This document shows, piece by piece, positions 43,525 through 51,621 of a DNA stretch of 52,553 nucleotides. The DNA is taken from positions 1 through 52,553 of the forward strand of contig JBEVNX010000091.1 in the NCBI GenBank assembly GCA_040507895.1. Direction: 5' to 3'. Source of the DNA: JBEVNX01 sp040507895 (GTDB lineage: Bacteria; Desulfobacterota; Binatia; JACPRU01). The position numbers and the translations under genes are program-made. The first letter of the stretch is position 1, and each line of letters starts with the position of its first letter. The notes beneath the pieces are model-generated. The model was not told where the DNA came from and made no database searches. It saw only the letters and a list, made by a program, of their open reading frames with translations.

Positions 43525-44406
43525 TCAGCGCTTGAGATGCTCGTCGAACCACTCGATGGCGAGCCGGGCCGATTTCTCCACCCAGGGCGGCGTATAGATC
43601 TCGTAGTGCGTGATCGGCAGTCCGATCAGCTTCTTCGGTTGGCGGGCGCGCTCGTAGAGCTCGCGATAGCCTTCGAACTTGCAGAGGTCGTCTTTCTCGG
43701 CTCCGATCAGCAGGAGGGCGCGCGGTGCGATACGGTCGACCACGTCGATCGGCCGATACTCCATCGTCTTCTCGGCCGACGCCCACGGGATCTCACAATG
43801 GAGCTGCGGGACGGCCTTGAGGGCTTCCACGAAGAACGCGCGGGTCTGCGGGCTGGCGAGCAGCACGTCGCAGGTCGCGGCGTCGCCCGTGCCGGTGAGC
43901 ACGCGCTTGCGGCGGTCGTCGGCGAGGAGCTTCTCGAGGGCGCGACGCTCCTCGGCGGTGCGGATCTCCAGAATCAGCCGGCGACCGTCGCCGTAGCCGA
44001 CCTGGCCGACCGCGGCCTTCACGCGCTCGTCCACGCCGGCCACGTAGGGCGCGTGGGCGCCACCGTTGCTGGTGCCCCAAGCGCCGATGCGCTGGGCATC
44101 GACCTCCGGCTGCGCTTCGAGCCAGGTGATCGCATTGCGGATGTCGTCGATCTGCTCGAGCGCCATGATGCGCCACTTCGGTCCCTCGCTGCCGCCGAAG
44201 CCGCGATAGTCGAACGACAGCACGACATAGCCGGCCCCGGCGAAGAGCTTCGCGTAGTCGGGGAGAATCAAGTTACGGATGCCGCTGTACCCGTGGCAGA
44301 GGACGATCCCGGGCCGGGGCTCGCCGGCTCGCAAGTCGCCCGGAAGGAAGTAGTCGCCTTCGAGCCGCGAGCCTTCGCTGTAGAAGTGAACGACGCGTGT
44401 CTGCAT
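43525..44406 (-). CDS. Alpha/beta hydrolase (S15/DUF-type acyl-hydrolase)
   Basis: 293 residues. An N-terminal strand pair (TRVVHFYSEGSRLEGDYFLP) precedes the hydrolase core: oxyanion region VLCHGYSG, SFDYRGFGGSEG, nucleophile Ser in GAWGTSNGGAH, acid region LLLIGAEKDDLC and His in LPITHYEIYTPP. It looks cytosolic and resembles X-Pro dipeptidyl-peptidase/acetyl-xylan esterase-like hydrolases. The C-terminal YEIYTPPWVEKSARLAIEWF segment is frequent in this subgroup. Substrate unknown. Genes on either side are close (19 bases to the permease gene, 43 to the lipoprotein gene). Confidence 0.85.
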   Translation of the reverse strand: MQTRVVHFYSEGSRLEGDYFLPGDLRAGEPRPGIVLCHGYSGIRNLILPDYAKLFAGAGYVVLSFDYRGFGGSEGPKWRIMALEQIDDIRNAITWLEAQPEVDAQRIGAWGTSNGGAHAPYVAGVDERVKAAVGQVGYGDGRRLILEIRTAEERRALEKLLADDRRKRVLTGTGDAATCDVLLASPQTRAFFVEALKAVPQLHCEIPWASAEKTMEYRPIDVVDRIAPRALLLIGAEKDDLCKFEGYRELYERARQPKKLIGLPITHYEIYTPPWVEKSARLAIEWFDEHLKR

Positions 44407-44425
44407 AAAGGTTTCCTCGTCGTGT

Positions 44426-46312
44426 TCAGTTACAGAGGATCAAGTGACAGTTCTTGGGCAGCCGCCGCGCCAACCCCTTCACGACCTGTCCACGCAGCAA
44501 CCGGTAGAGGGCGTTGCGCCGGCTGACGCCGACCATCACGCCGTCGACCTCCAGCGTATCGACCGCCCGCGCGATGGCCTCTGCTGCATTGTAGGAGATC
44601 ATCCAGATCGGAATCAGTTCCACGCCGAGCTTATGCGCTTCCTCGAAGGCGGCGTGCAGGCTCGCCACGCCGTCAGGATTCGGCTCCAGCGGCTCGTTGC
44701 TGAGGAAGAGGCCGGGCACCTCCTCGACGTAGACGCAGTAGAGAGCCAGCTCGTCGCGCCCTTTGACGCGATTCACGGCTTCACGGATGAGCGTCGGCGC
44801 CTTGCCGCGCACCGCGACCAGCGTGTGGCTCGGAAATAGCGGCTTCAGCTCCTTGGCCTGAGCGAGACTGACGATGTCCACCGCGCCTTCTCCCGCTTGG
44901 CGCTCCGCTTGGGCGGCCGCGCGCGCCCCGAGGCGTCCGATGAAGCCAACGCGGTAGACCGCCTCGGTGAGCCACCCCTCGCGCATGCCGAGAGCGATCG
45001 CCATGCCGATCAACGTGACACTTCCGCCGAACAGGGTTGCCAGGGGCTTGGCGAACAGGTTCACGCACCAGGCGAGGAACACCATCGCCGAGGTGAGGAC
45101 GCCGACATAGAAATTGACGCCGCGCCGGTGCAGGCGCCACCGCATGACGTCCAGACCGATCGACGACAACACGAAGGCGCCGAGGAGTCCGAACGCGTAC
45201 ATGTCACCGAGCAAGACCATGTGGCCCTGCGTGGCAATCACCACCGCCATCGGGACCGCGGTGGTGATCGCGATGGCGACGTGCGGCGTGCCGAAGGTGC
45301 GGTTGCGAGCGAGGATCGGCCGCGGCAGGAAGCCCTGGTGCGCCAATGCCAGGAACACGTGATATCCGCCGATGATCGCGGTGTTGGCCGCGAACAGCAG
45401 CAGCGTCGTCGCCGTCGTGACCACGGCCACCTTAGTGGTCAAACCGCCGACGACCATGCCGAGCTCCGAGATGAAGCGCTCGGTGGCCACACCGCTTCCG
45501 GGCGTGAGCAGCCCGATGGAAAACAGCGTGAGCAACGGCGCCGTGCAGACGACCGTGACGATGACCGCGATGATCGCCGCGCGGATGTTGCGGTGCAGCG
45601 GATGGCGCATCGTCGGGGAGAGTTGAGCGATGCTCTCGAGCCCGGAAAAGGCGAGCCAGGCGCCGGCAAAGCCGATGAGAGCACCCCTCGGGGTCAGGCC
45701 CTCCGTGTGACGGAGTGTCCCCACGAGGCGTCCCACCCCCTCGAAGCCGAGGTGCCACAGCGTGCAGAGGATCACCCACGCGTCGATGGAGAGGGCTGCC
45801 GCGGCCATCCAGAGCGAGACGGTAGCGCTCTCGCGGATGCCGACCACGTTGAGGATCGCGAGGAACAGTATCCCGGCGCAGGCGAACGCGACGACGTGCT
45901 GCTCGAAGGCCGGCAACACGCTGCCTACGTAGTAGAAGGCTGAGGTCGCCGAGATCGACGAAGTCAGGAAATAGTCGACCGTGATCAGCATGCCGCCGAG
46001 AGCGCCCCAGCGGGGGCTGAACGCCTTGCTCGCGACGGTCACCACGCCGCCCCCTTCGGGATTTCGCCAGCTGATCTCGACGTACTTGAACGCGAGCAGC
46101 ACGAAGCCGATCGTCACCATGGCGACGAACAAGGGCGCGTACTGGCCGACCTGCTCGTAGAGGATGCCGGGTACGTAGTAGACCGACGTGCCGATGTCGC
46201 AGAACACCACGGCCCAGGCGAGGACCCAGGTGAGCTGTTGGACGTGAATCGTCGGTGGCCGCACGCCCGCGACGGCGGGGGACGGCGCGGCGGCTTGGCC
46301 TGGGGAACTCAT
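44426..46312 (-). CDS. APC-superfamily permease with C-terminal UspA-like domain
   Basis: 628 residues. About 12 membrane segments fill residues 28-450, beginning LTWVLAWAVVFCDIGTSVYY (a broken first helix as in APC carriers) and including GGGVVTVASKAFSPRWGAL. From about 495 to the end is a soluble universal-stress-protein-like domain (TLVAVRGKAPTLIREAVNRV, YCVYVEEVPG, DGVMVGVSRRNALYRLLRGQ, NCHLILCN). The partner domain suggests nucleotide-responsive control of transport. Substrate (amino acid or cation) cannot be told. Divergent from the small membrane protein with 25 bases between. Confidence 0.85.
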   Translation of the reverse strand: MSSPGQAAAPSPAVAGVRPPTIHVQQLTWVLAWAVVFCDIGTSVYYVPGILYEQVGQYAPLFVAMVTIGFVLLAFKYVEISWRNPEGGGVVTVASKAFSPRWGALGGMLITVDYFLTSSISATSAFYYVGSVLPAFEQHVVAFACAGILFLAILNVVGIRESATVSLWMAAAALSIDAWVILCTLWHLGFEGVGRLVGTLRHTEGLTPRGALIGFAGAWLAFSGLESIAQLSPTMRHPLHRNIRAAIIAVIVTVVCTAPLLTLFSIGLLTPGSGVATERFISELGMVVGGLTTKVAVVTTATTLLLFAANTAIIGGYHVFLALAHQGFLPRPILARNRTFGTPHVAIAITTAVPMAVVIATQGHMVLLGDMYAFGLLGAFVLSSIGLDVMRWRLHRRGVNFYVGVLTSAMVFLAWCVNLFAKPLATLFGGSVTLIGMAIALGMREGWLTEAVYRVGFIGRLGARAAAQAERQAGEGAVDIVSLAQAKELKPLFPSHTLVAVRGKAPTLIREAVNRVKGRDELALYCVYVEEVPGLFLSNEPLEPNPDGVASLHAAFEEAHKLGVELIPIWMISYNAAEAIARAVDTLEVDGVMVGVSRRNALYRLLRGQVVKGLARRLPKNCHLILCN

Positions 46313-46337
46313 CGACGAAGAGCGGCTCGGGAGCTGC

Positions 46338-46676
46338 TTGCCGCTCCGACCCAGCGCTGCTTATATTGCCTGGATTGTTTTTGCCAGTAAGCGTGTGCGA
46401 ACGGGCGAGAGCGTGGGTTCCGAGGCGGCGAATGGCGATTGGACGTTCGAGCGATTGCGCCGGTGGTTCTCGTGGCTCTGCGTGGTGATCTTCAGCGCCA
46501 CCTTCGCAGGACTGCTCGGGCTGAGCGCCACCCGCTACTGGACGCCCGACAACCCCTGGATCGCGTTGCTCGACCGAGGCTGGCGGATCTCCGGTGGCGC
46601 CGGGGTCACGCTGGCCGCGATCCCGTATCTCCTCCAGGGCGCGCGCTGGCTACGACGGCTGTTCGCCGGCTCCTAG
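46338..46676 (+). CDS. Small membrane protein of unknown function
   Basis: 112 residues from a TTG; a GTG at 46395 is an alternative. There are two probable membrane spans: WFSWLCVVIFSATFAGLLGL and, after the short polar loop WTPDNPWIALLDRGWR, the segment ISGGAGVTLAAIPYLLQGA. A basic tail (RWLRRLFAGS) ends it. No motif or family is recognised. It is alone on this strand, divergent from the permease gene and convergent with mpl, and 207 bases beyond it hold nothing I can identify. Confidence 0.55.
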   Translation: MPLRPSAAYIAWIVFASKRVRTGESVGSEAANGDWTFERLRRWFSWLCVVIFSATFAGLLGLSATRYWTPDNPWIALLDRGWRISGGAGVTLAAIPYLLQGARWLRRLFAGS

Positions 46677-46883
46677 AGCGCCGAGCCGCTACCTACACCG
46701 CCGCCCGGATCGGCAAGAGAGGAGCTTGCGGAAGCTCGACTGCGGTCCACCACTTGCGAGCGTGCCGGCGTCCGGCGACCTCGGCTGATCCATGGTCGAG
46801 CGAGGCCAGCCTTCGACGGCCGCGGCGGCAATCGCGATGGCGCGGCGGCGCCTTTGCCGCGCGGAGCAGGCTTTCGCGAGGCC

Positions 46884-48308
46884 TCAGGAACCTGTGGCGA
46901 ATCGCTGCGGCAAGCCTCCGAACGCGCCGTTCGACATGAACACCACGACGTCGCCGGCGCGCGCGGCGCGCCGCAGATGCCGGAGAATGGCATCGTCGTC
47001 GGCAAACGTGTCGGCCTGTACGCCGGCTGCTCGGAGCACTTCGACGATCTCTCCGATGGACAAACGGTCCGCTTCCGGCAGCGGATCCGTCTCCTTGAAG
47101 AAAACCGGGGCGAGCACGGTGGCATCGGCATGCCGGAGAGCATGCGCGAACTCCTGCTGGAAGACGCGCCGCCGGCTGGTGTTCGAGCGCGGCTCGAAGA
47201 CCGCCCAGATCTTCCTCGACGGATGGCGGCGACGAACGGCCTCGAGCGTGGCGGCGATCGCGGTCGGGTGGTGGGCGAAATCGTCGATGACGGTGATGGG
47301 GTCGGTGGCGATCACTTCCTGGCGGCGGCGCACGCCGCGAAACGACCGGAGGCCGGGTTGAATCTCCGCCGGCGCGAGACCGAGGCGGCGGCAAAGCGCG
47401 TAAACGCCGAGCGCGTTCCGCACGTTCATTTCGCCCATGACCGCAAGCGCGATCTCCCCCTCGCGTTCGCCGGTGCAACAGACGCCGAAGCGGGTGCTGC
47501 GGCCGTCGTCATGGATGTCGACGGCGCGCCAGCCCGGGCCGGCTCTCAGGCCGAAGCGCTCGACCTCGCGGCTCACTTCCGACACCGCGGCTTCGGTGCG
47601 CGGGAAATCATCGCAGACAAGCACGGGCGCGTCGTCCGGGATGATCTTCAGCAGCGAGACGAACGCCGACGTCACGTGGTCGAGGTCGCGGTAGATGTCC
47701 GCGTGGTCGAACTCGATCGCGGTGAGGATCAACCCGCGGGGCTCGTAGTGTAGGAACTTGGGCCCCTTGTCGAAAAACGCCGTATCGTACTCGTCCCCCT
47801 CGATCACGAAGTACTCGCCGCCGCCGAGCCGGAAGTTGCCACCGAAGTCGAGCGATTCGCCGCCCAGCATCAAGCTCGGGTCTCGTCCCGCCTCGGCGAG
47901 CACCCAAGCGAGCATCGCCGTGGAGGTGGTCTTGCCGTGCGTGCCGGCGACGACGAGCGTGCGCTTGCCGGCGAGAAAGAACCGGCGTATCGCCTCCGGC
48001 ATGGAGACGTAGGGCAAACCTCTCTCGATCATCGCCGCCACTTCGGGATTGGTGCGCGACACGGCGTTCCCGACGACGACGAGGTCGGGGCGTGGCTCGA
48101 GATTCGCCGCCCGATACCCGATCCGCACGTCGATGCCGAGCCGCGCGAGCAGCGTGCTCGCGGGCGGGTAGACGTTCTGATCCGATCCTGTGACGGCGAA
48201 GCCGCGGCTCTTGAGCATCCCCGCGAGCGACGTCATCGCGACGCCGGAAATCGCGATCAGATGCACGGCGCGGACCGACGTGAGATCAGAGGCTTCGCGA
48301 TCGCCCAT
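46884..48308 (-). CDS. mpl: UDP-MurNAc : L-Ala-gamma-D-Glu-meso-DAP ligase (Mpl)
   Basis: 474 residues from ATG 48308 (another ATG lies 36 bases upstream). Mur-ligase fold: N-terminal HLIAISGVAMTSLAGMLKSRGF, ATP loop VVAGTHGKTTSTAM, GGESLDFGGNFRLG, EGDEYDTAFFDKGPKF and FRGVRRRQEV with DDFAHHPTAI. The EYDTAFFD and TTSTAMLAW patterns and the lack of MurC-specific spacing point to Mpl. It rejoins recovered tripeptide to UDP-MurNAc in peptidoglycan recycling. Its start overlaps the RskA-like gene by 23 bases. ldcA of the same pathway lies 2.4 kb upstream in the run. Confidence 0.92.
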   Translation of the reverse strand: MGDREASDLTSVRAVHLIAISGVAMTSLAGMLKSRGFAVTGSDQNVYPPASTLLARLGIDVRIGYRAANLEPRPDLVVVGNAVSRTNPEVAAMIERGLPYVSMPEAIRRFFLAGKRTLVVAGTHGKTTSTAMLAWVLAEAGRDPSLMLGGESLDFGGNFRLGGGEYFVIEGDEYDTAFFDKGPKFLHYEPRGLILTAIEFDHADIYRDLDHVTSAFVSLLKIIPDDAPVLVCDDFPRTEAAVSEVSREVERFGLRAGPGWRAVDIHDDGRSTRFGVCCTGEREGEIALAVMGEMNVRNALGVYALCRRLGLAPAEIQPGLRSFRGVRRRQEVIATDPITVIDDFAHHPTAIAATLEAVRRRHPSRKIWAVFEPRSNTSRRRVFQQEFAHALRHADATVLAPVFFKETDPLPEADRLSIGEIVEVLRAAGVQADTFADDDAILRHLRRAARAGDVVVFMSNGAFGGLPQRFATGS

Positions 48309-48948
48309 CGGCGGTTTCGTACCCGAACCGGCCGAATCGAACAACGGGCCTCGCCGCTCCGGATGGCGGGGCGTACGAGAACGAGACGCTCTTTAGGATC
48401 ATCGGCCCGCTAGGCACCGCCACGCCGCTCGCCGGCTCCAGCGTCACGGCGAACACCGATGCATCCCGCCCTTCTGGCGGAACGTTCTCGTTCCACGAGC
48501 CCCGGCCGGTGGCGTCCGGGGCGAAGACGCGGCCGGGTCGCGGCGTGCCTCCGGCGATGAACCAAAGCTGATACGCCCGTCCAGCCTCTGGAGGAGGCAA
48601 GTCGTAGCCGAACAGTACCGCGCGACCGGAGCTGCGGTCGTAGGACAGTTTGAGTCGCGCCTTCGGCGCCACTTCGGTGCCAGCCAGGACGATCGTCGCC
48701 GTCTCGGGCGAGGAGAGGAAAGCCGCGAGGCCGCGCTGGACGGTCAGTTCGGCCTCGAGCGCCCGCGCTCGGGCGAAGAGTCCCAGAGCATACATCGCAC
48801 ACGCCGCGACCGCCCCGACGGCGAGGAGGACGGTCACGGCCGCGACGGATGCCCAAAAGCCTAGCGCTGGGCGGACGATCTCGACGCCGCGCGAGGGAGG
48901 CTCCTGCCGATCCGCGCCGCCGGTAGTCTGTTCGGTGTGCGAGCTCAA
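48286..48948 (-). CDS. RskA-like (anti-sigma-K C-terminal domain) membrane protein
   Basis: 220 residues. About 30 polar residues, one transmembrane segment (FWASVAAVTVLLAVGAVAAC), a coiled-coil stretch (RARALEAELTVQRGLAAF), then a periplasmic domain like the RskA C-terminal domain: ATIVLAGTEVAPKARLKLSY, GRAVLFGYDLPPPEAGRAYQLWFIAGG, GVFAPD-type turn and ASVFAVTLEPASGVAVPSGP. The cytoplasmic part is too short for a zinc-finger anti-sigma domain and no sigma factor is adjacent, so anti-sigma activity is doubtful. Overlaps mpl, so probably translated with it. Confidence 0.75.
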   Translation of the reverse strand: MSSHTEQTTGGADRQEPPSRGVEIVRPALGFWASVAAVTVLLAVGAVAACAMYALGLFARARALEAELTVQRGLAAFLSSPETATIVLAGTEVAPKARLKLSYDRSSGRAVLFGYDLPPPEAGRAYQLWFIAGGTPRPGRVFAPDATGRGSWNENVPPEGRDASVFAVTLEPASGVAVPSGPMILKSVSFSYAPPSGAARPVVRFGRFGYETADGRSRSL

Positions 48949-49022
48949 AGCGATGGCGGCTTAGAATGCGCCGCGGCCCGCCGCAAACGCGCCCTCGAGT
49001 GGTCGGTCGAAGCCGGGTGCGA

Positions 49023-49499
49023 TCATCGGCCGGCGTGTCGGATCGGAATCTGGACCAGTCGCGCTTGGACGCGATTGGCGCGGAGCAGGCAGCGAGCGAC
49101 GGAAACGGGCAGAGCGAACCGCCTCGGTCCTGCGCTTCCCGGGTTGACGAAAAGCACGCCGTCTTCCTCGTGAATGGACGGGCGATGAGAGTGACCGCTC
49201 ACCACGAGCCGGATGCGGGCGCGCGCGAGGTCGACGGCGAGATCGTTCACGTCGTGAACGACATGGACCCGAACCGCCCCCACCGTCAGCGTTCGGGCTT
49301 TCGGAAGCCGGCGGGCCCAGCCGTGGCCGTCGTTGTTGCCGCGCACCGCGACGACCGGCGCGATCCCGCGCAACGCGACGAGCACGTCCGGCGCTCCCAC
49401 GTCTCCGGCATGAACGATCAGATCACTTGTGGCCAGCGCGCTGAGCGCTTCGCGGCGCATCAGGCCGTGCGTATCGGCGATCACGCCGAGGCGCGTCAC
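49023..49499 (-). CDS. Metallophosphoesterase (YfcE/MJ0936 family)
   Basis: 158 residues, the minimal length of this family. Metal ligands are all visible: Asp9 and His11 in IADTHG, Asp33 in HAGDVG, Asn55 in RGNND, His82 in VHDVND and His103/His105 in SGHSHRPS. NPGSAGPRR is the usual closing motif. It hydrolyses phosphodiesters, likely in the cytosol; natural substrates of the family are mostly unknown. It sits between the beta-lactamase-family gene and the RskA-like gene on the same strand. Confidence 0.93.
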   Translation of the reverse strand: MTRLGVIADTHGLMRREALSALATSDLIVHAGDVGAPDVLVALRGIAPVVAVRGNNDGHGWARRLPKARTLTVGAVRVHVVHDVNDLAVDLARARIRLVVSGHSHRPSIHEEDGVLFVNPGSAGPRRFALPVSVARCLLRANRVQARLVQIPIRHAGR

Positions 49500-49516
49500 C
49501 GCACGCGACCGCTCGG

Positions 49517-50647
49517 TCAGCAGCCTACGGCCTCCATGACGAGGTCGTGGATCAGCGGCCGAAAATCCTTGATCTTGTCGTTGTTCCGGCTCGGATGAAC
49601 GCGATTAGACAGCAGCACGACGTGTACGGCCTTTTCCAGATCGAGCCAGACGGACGTCCCGGTGAAGCCGAGGTGCCCGATCGTCTTTCGTGAGAAGCGC
49701 GTGCCGGCGGCCGAGCCGACCGTTGCGGGGGTGTCCCAGCCGAGCGTGCGCGGCGACTGTGCGACCGTCTTGTCTCGCGAAAATGCCTCCTGCATCAGGC
49801 CGTCGGGAAGGAATGGGTTCTTGCCGAGGTAACAGTCGCGAAGCTTCGAGACCAGGAGGTTCACGTCGCCCGCGGATGCGAACAGACCGGAGTGTCCCGC
49901 TACGCCGCCCATCGCATAGGCGTTGTCGTCGTGTACTTCGCCGCAGATGACCTTCCCTCGCCACTCGCAGCGCTCGGTCGGCGCGATCATCTCGGTCACG
50001 GGCACCAAGCGCCGCGTCCGCACCAGAGACAGATCGATGAAGGAGGTGGAGCGCAGGCCGAGCGGCTTGAAGATGCGATCCTGACAGAAGCGGTCGAGGG
50101 CAGCGCCGGAGACCTCCTCGATCGCCTCGCCGAGCAGAATGAAACCGAGGTCGCTGTACAGGACCGACCGGCCGGGCTCCGCTTCCGGCTTCTCTCGGTG
50201 GATGAGCTCGTAGACGTGCTGCTTGGCGCCGTGGCTGCAGAGGAAGTTGACTCGCCCCCCGCGCTCGACCTTGAGGATCTCCTTGTAGTACGCGCGCCAG
50301 CCCGGCAGGCCCGAGGAGTGCCCGAGAAGATGGCGGAACGTGATGTGGGTTTTGCCGTGCACGCCGAAGTTGTGAAAGATCCGCGTCACCCGGTCGTCGA
50401 TGCGCAGCTTGAGCTCGCGCGCGAGCAGCAGAAATGCGGTGGTCGTCGCGAGCGGCTTGGTGAGCGAGGACAGGTCGAAGATCGTATCCTCGTGAAGCGG
50501 CGTGACGTCGGGCTCGACGCTGCGGTGGCCGAAGGCGCGATGGTAGACGACCTGTGCTTCCTTGTTGACGAGCAGCACCGCCCCCGGGAACACGCGGCTC
50601 CCGACTGCTTCTTCCATCGCCCGCTCGACCTGACGGAAGCCGCTCAT
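49517..50647 (-). CDS. Serine hydrolase of the beta-lactamase (class C / PBP-like) family
   Basis: 376 residues. The SxxK motif is S61-LTK in FDLSSLTK, the second motif reads YSDLG (Tyr164) in place of YxN, and HLGFTG near residue 325 is the third. HLLGHSSGLPGWRAYY and GGVAGHSGLFASAGD are typical of the family. No signal peptide, so it is probably cytosolic. Family members include esterases, D-aminopeptidases and muropeptide amidases. Its place between mpl and ldcA suggests a cell-wall peptide substrate, but that is inference. Confidence 0.88.
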   Translation of the reverse strand: MSGFRQVERAMEEAVGSRVFPGAVLLVNKEAQVVYHRAFGHRSVEPDVTPLHEDTIFDLSSLTKPLATTTAFLLLARELKLRIDDRVTRIFHNFGVHGKTHITFRHLLGHSSGLPGWRAYYKEILKVERGGRVNFLCSHGAKQHVYELIHREKPEAEPGRSVLYSDLGFILLGEAIEEVSGAALDRFCQDRIFKPLGLRSTSFIDLSLVRTRRLVPVTEMIAPTERCEWRGKVICGEVHDDNAYAMGGVAGHSGLFASAGDVNLLVSKLRDCYLGKNPFLPDGLMQEAFSRDKTVAQSPRTLGWDTPATVGSAAGTRFSRKTIGHLGFTGTSVWLDLEKAVHVVLLSNRVHPSRNNDKIKDFRPLIHDLVMEAVGC

Positions 50648-50682
50648 GAATTCCAGATTCTACGATAGAGCCCGAGCGATGG

Positions 50683-51621
50683 CTACGGTGAGACCGCGGG
50701 CTCGAGCGGCTGGAGGAGCTTGCGGGTGGCATCGAGACGCACACGCGCCCCGAGCGGGATCGTGCGCTTGCCGCGGCCGTGTCCACTCGGCGCGCCGAAC
50801 GCAACCGGTACGCCGAGATCGGCGGTACGCTCGTGCAGCACTGCGAGCAGATCGCGCCGCCGTCCGCAATTCGCCATTTCCGCGAACACGATCCCCTTCG
50901 CGCGCCCGAGCTCGCCCGTGTGGCGGAGCTGGGTGAGCATACGATCGAGCGAGTACGGCTCTTCGTTCACATCCTCGAGGAATAGAATGCGATCGGCGAG
51001 ATCGACCGCGTAGGGCGTGCCGAGGAGTGACACGAGGATGGAAAGGCATCCGCCGAAGAGCCTCCCTTCGGCCACACCCCGTCGCAGCGTCACTCCGAGG
51101 CGCACTCCTTCGATCGAGCGGCCGTTCAGCGTGTCGAGCAGGGAGGCGCGATCGGTGGGGCGCAGATCGGGCAGATCCGTGGCGACCATCGGGCCGTGGA
51201 ACGTCACCCAGCCGAGCTTGCCCGTGGCGAAGGCGAGGAGAGACGTGACGTCGCTGTAGCCGATCAAGATCTTCGGCGGCGCGCGTCGGAGATCGCCCTC
51301 GACCAGCGGCAGCAGGCGTGCCGCCCCGAAGCCGCCACGCGTGAAGAACACGGCGCGCACCTTGGGATCGGCGAGCGCTCCACGGAGCGCCGCGGCACGA
51401 AGTCGATCCTTCCCGGCGAAGTGTCCTCGTCGAGCGAAAGCCTGAGCGTAGACGCGTGTCCGAAAGCCGAGCGCTTCGAGCCGCCGCGCCCCGCGCCGGA
51501 TGCGCGACGGATCGGCAGCCGATGCCGGGGCGATCACCGCGATCGTATCGCCCGGTCGCAGTGCGGGGGGCCGGCGAGGCGCGCCGTGCCAATCGGGAAC
51601 ACGCCCCTTGCCGCCGCTCAC
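50683..51621 (-). CDS. ldcA: Muramoyltetrapeptide LD-carboxypeptidase
   Basis: 312 residues, S66 family. It removes the terminal D-Ala from cytosolic L-Ala-D-Glu-mDAP-D-Ala, giving the tripeptide used by Mpl. Catalytic Ser123 (ILIGYSDVTSL), Glu216 (ILFLEDVNEEPYSLDRML) and His281 (PSGHGRGKRTIPLG) are visible. The N-terminal LRPGDTIAVIAPAS and FFTRGGFGAARLLPL also fit. No signal peptide. Its ATG overlaps the DAHP synthase stop codon (ATGA), implying translational coupling with that gene. Confidence 0.95.
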   Translation of the reverse strand: MSGGKGRVPDWHGAPRRPPALRPGDTIAVIAPASAADPSRIRRGARRLEALGFRTRVYAQAFARRGHFAGKDRLRAAALRGALADPKVRAVFFTRGGFGAARLLPLVEGDLRRAPPKILIGYSDVTSLLAFATGKLGWVTFHGPMVATDLPDLRPTDRASLLDTLNGRSIEGVRLGVTLRRGVAEGRLFGGCLSILVSLLGTPYAVDLADRILFLEDVNEEPYSLDRMLTQLRHTGELGRAKGIVFAEMANCGRRRDLLAVLHERTADLGVPVAFGAPSGHGRGKRTIPLGARVRLDATRKLLQPLEPAVSP

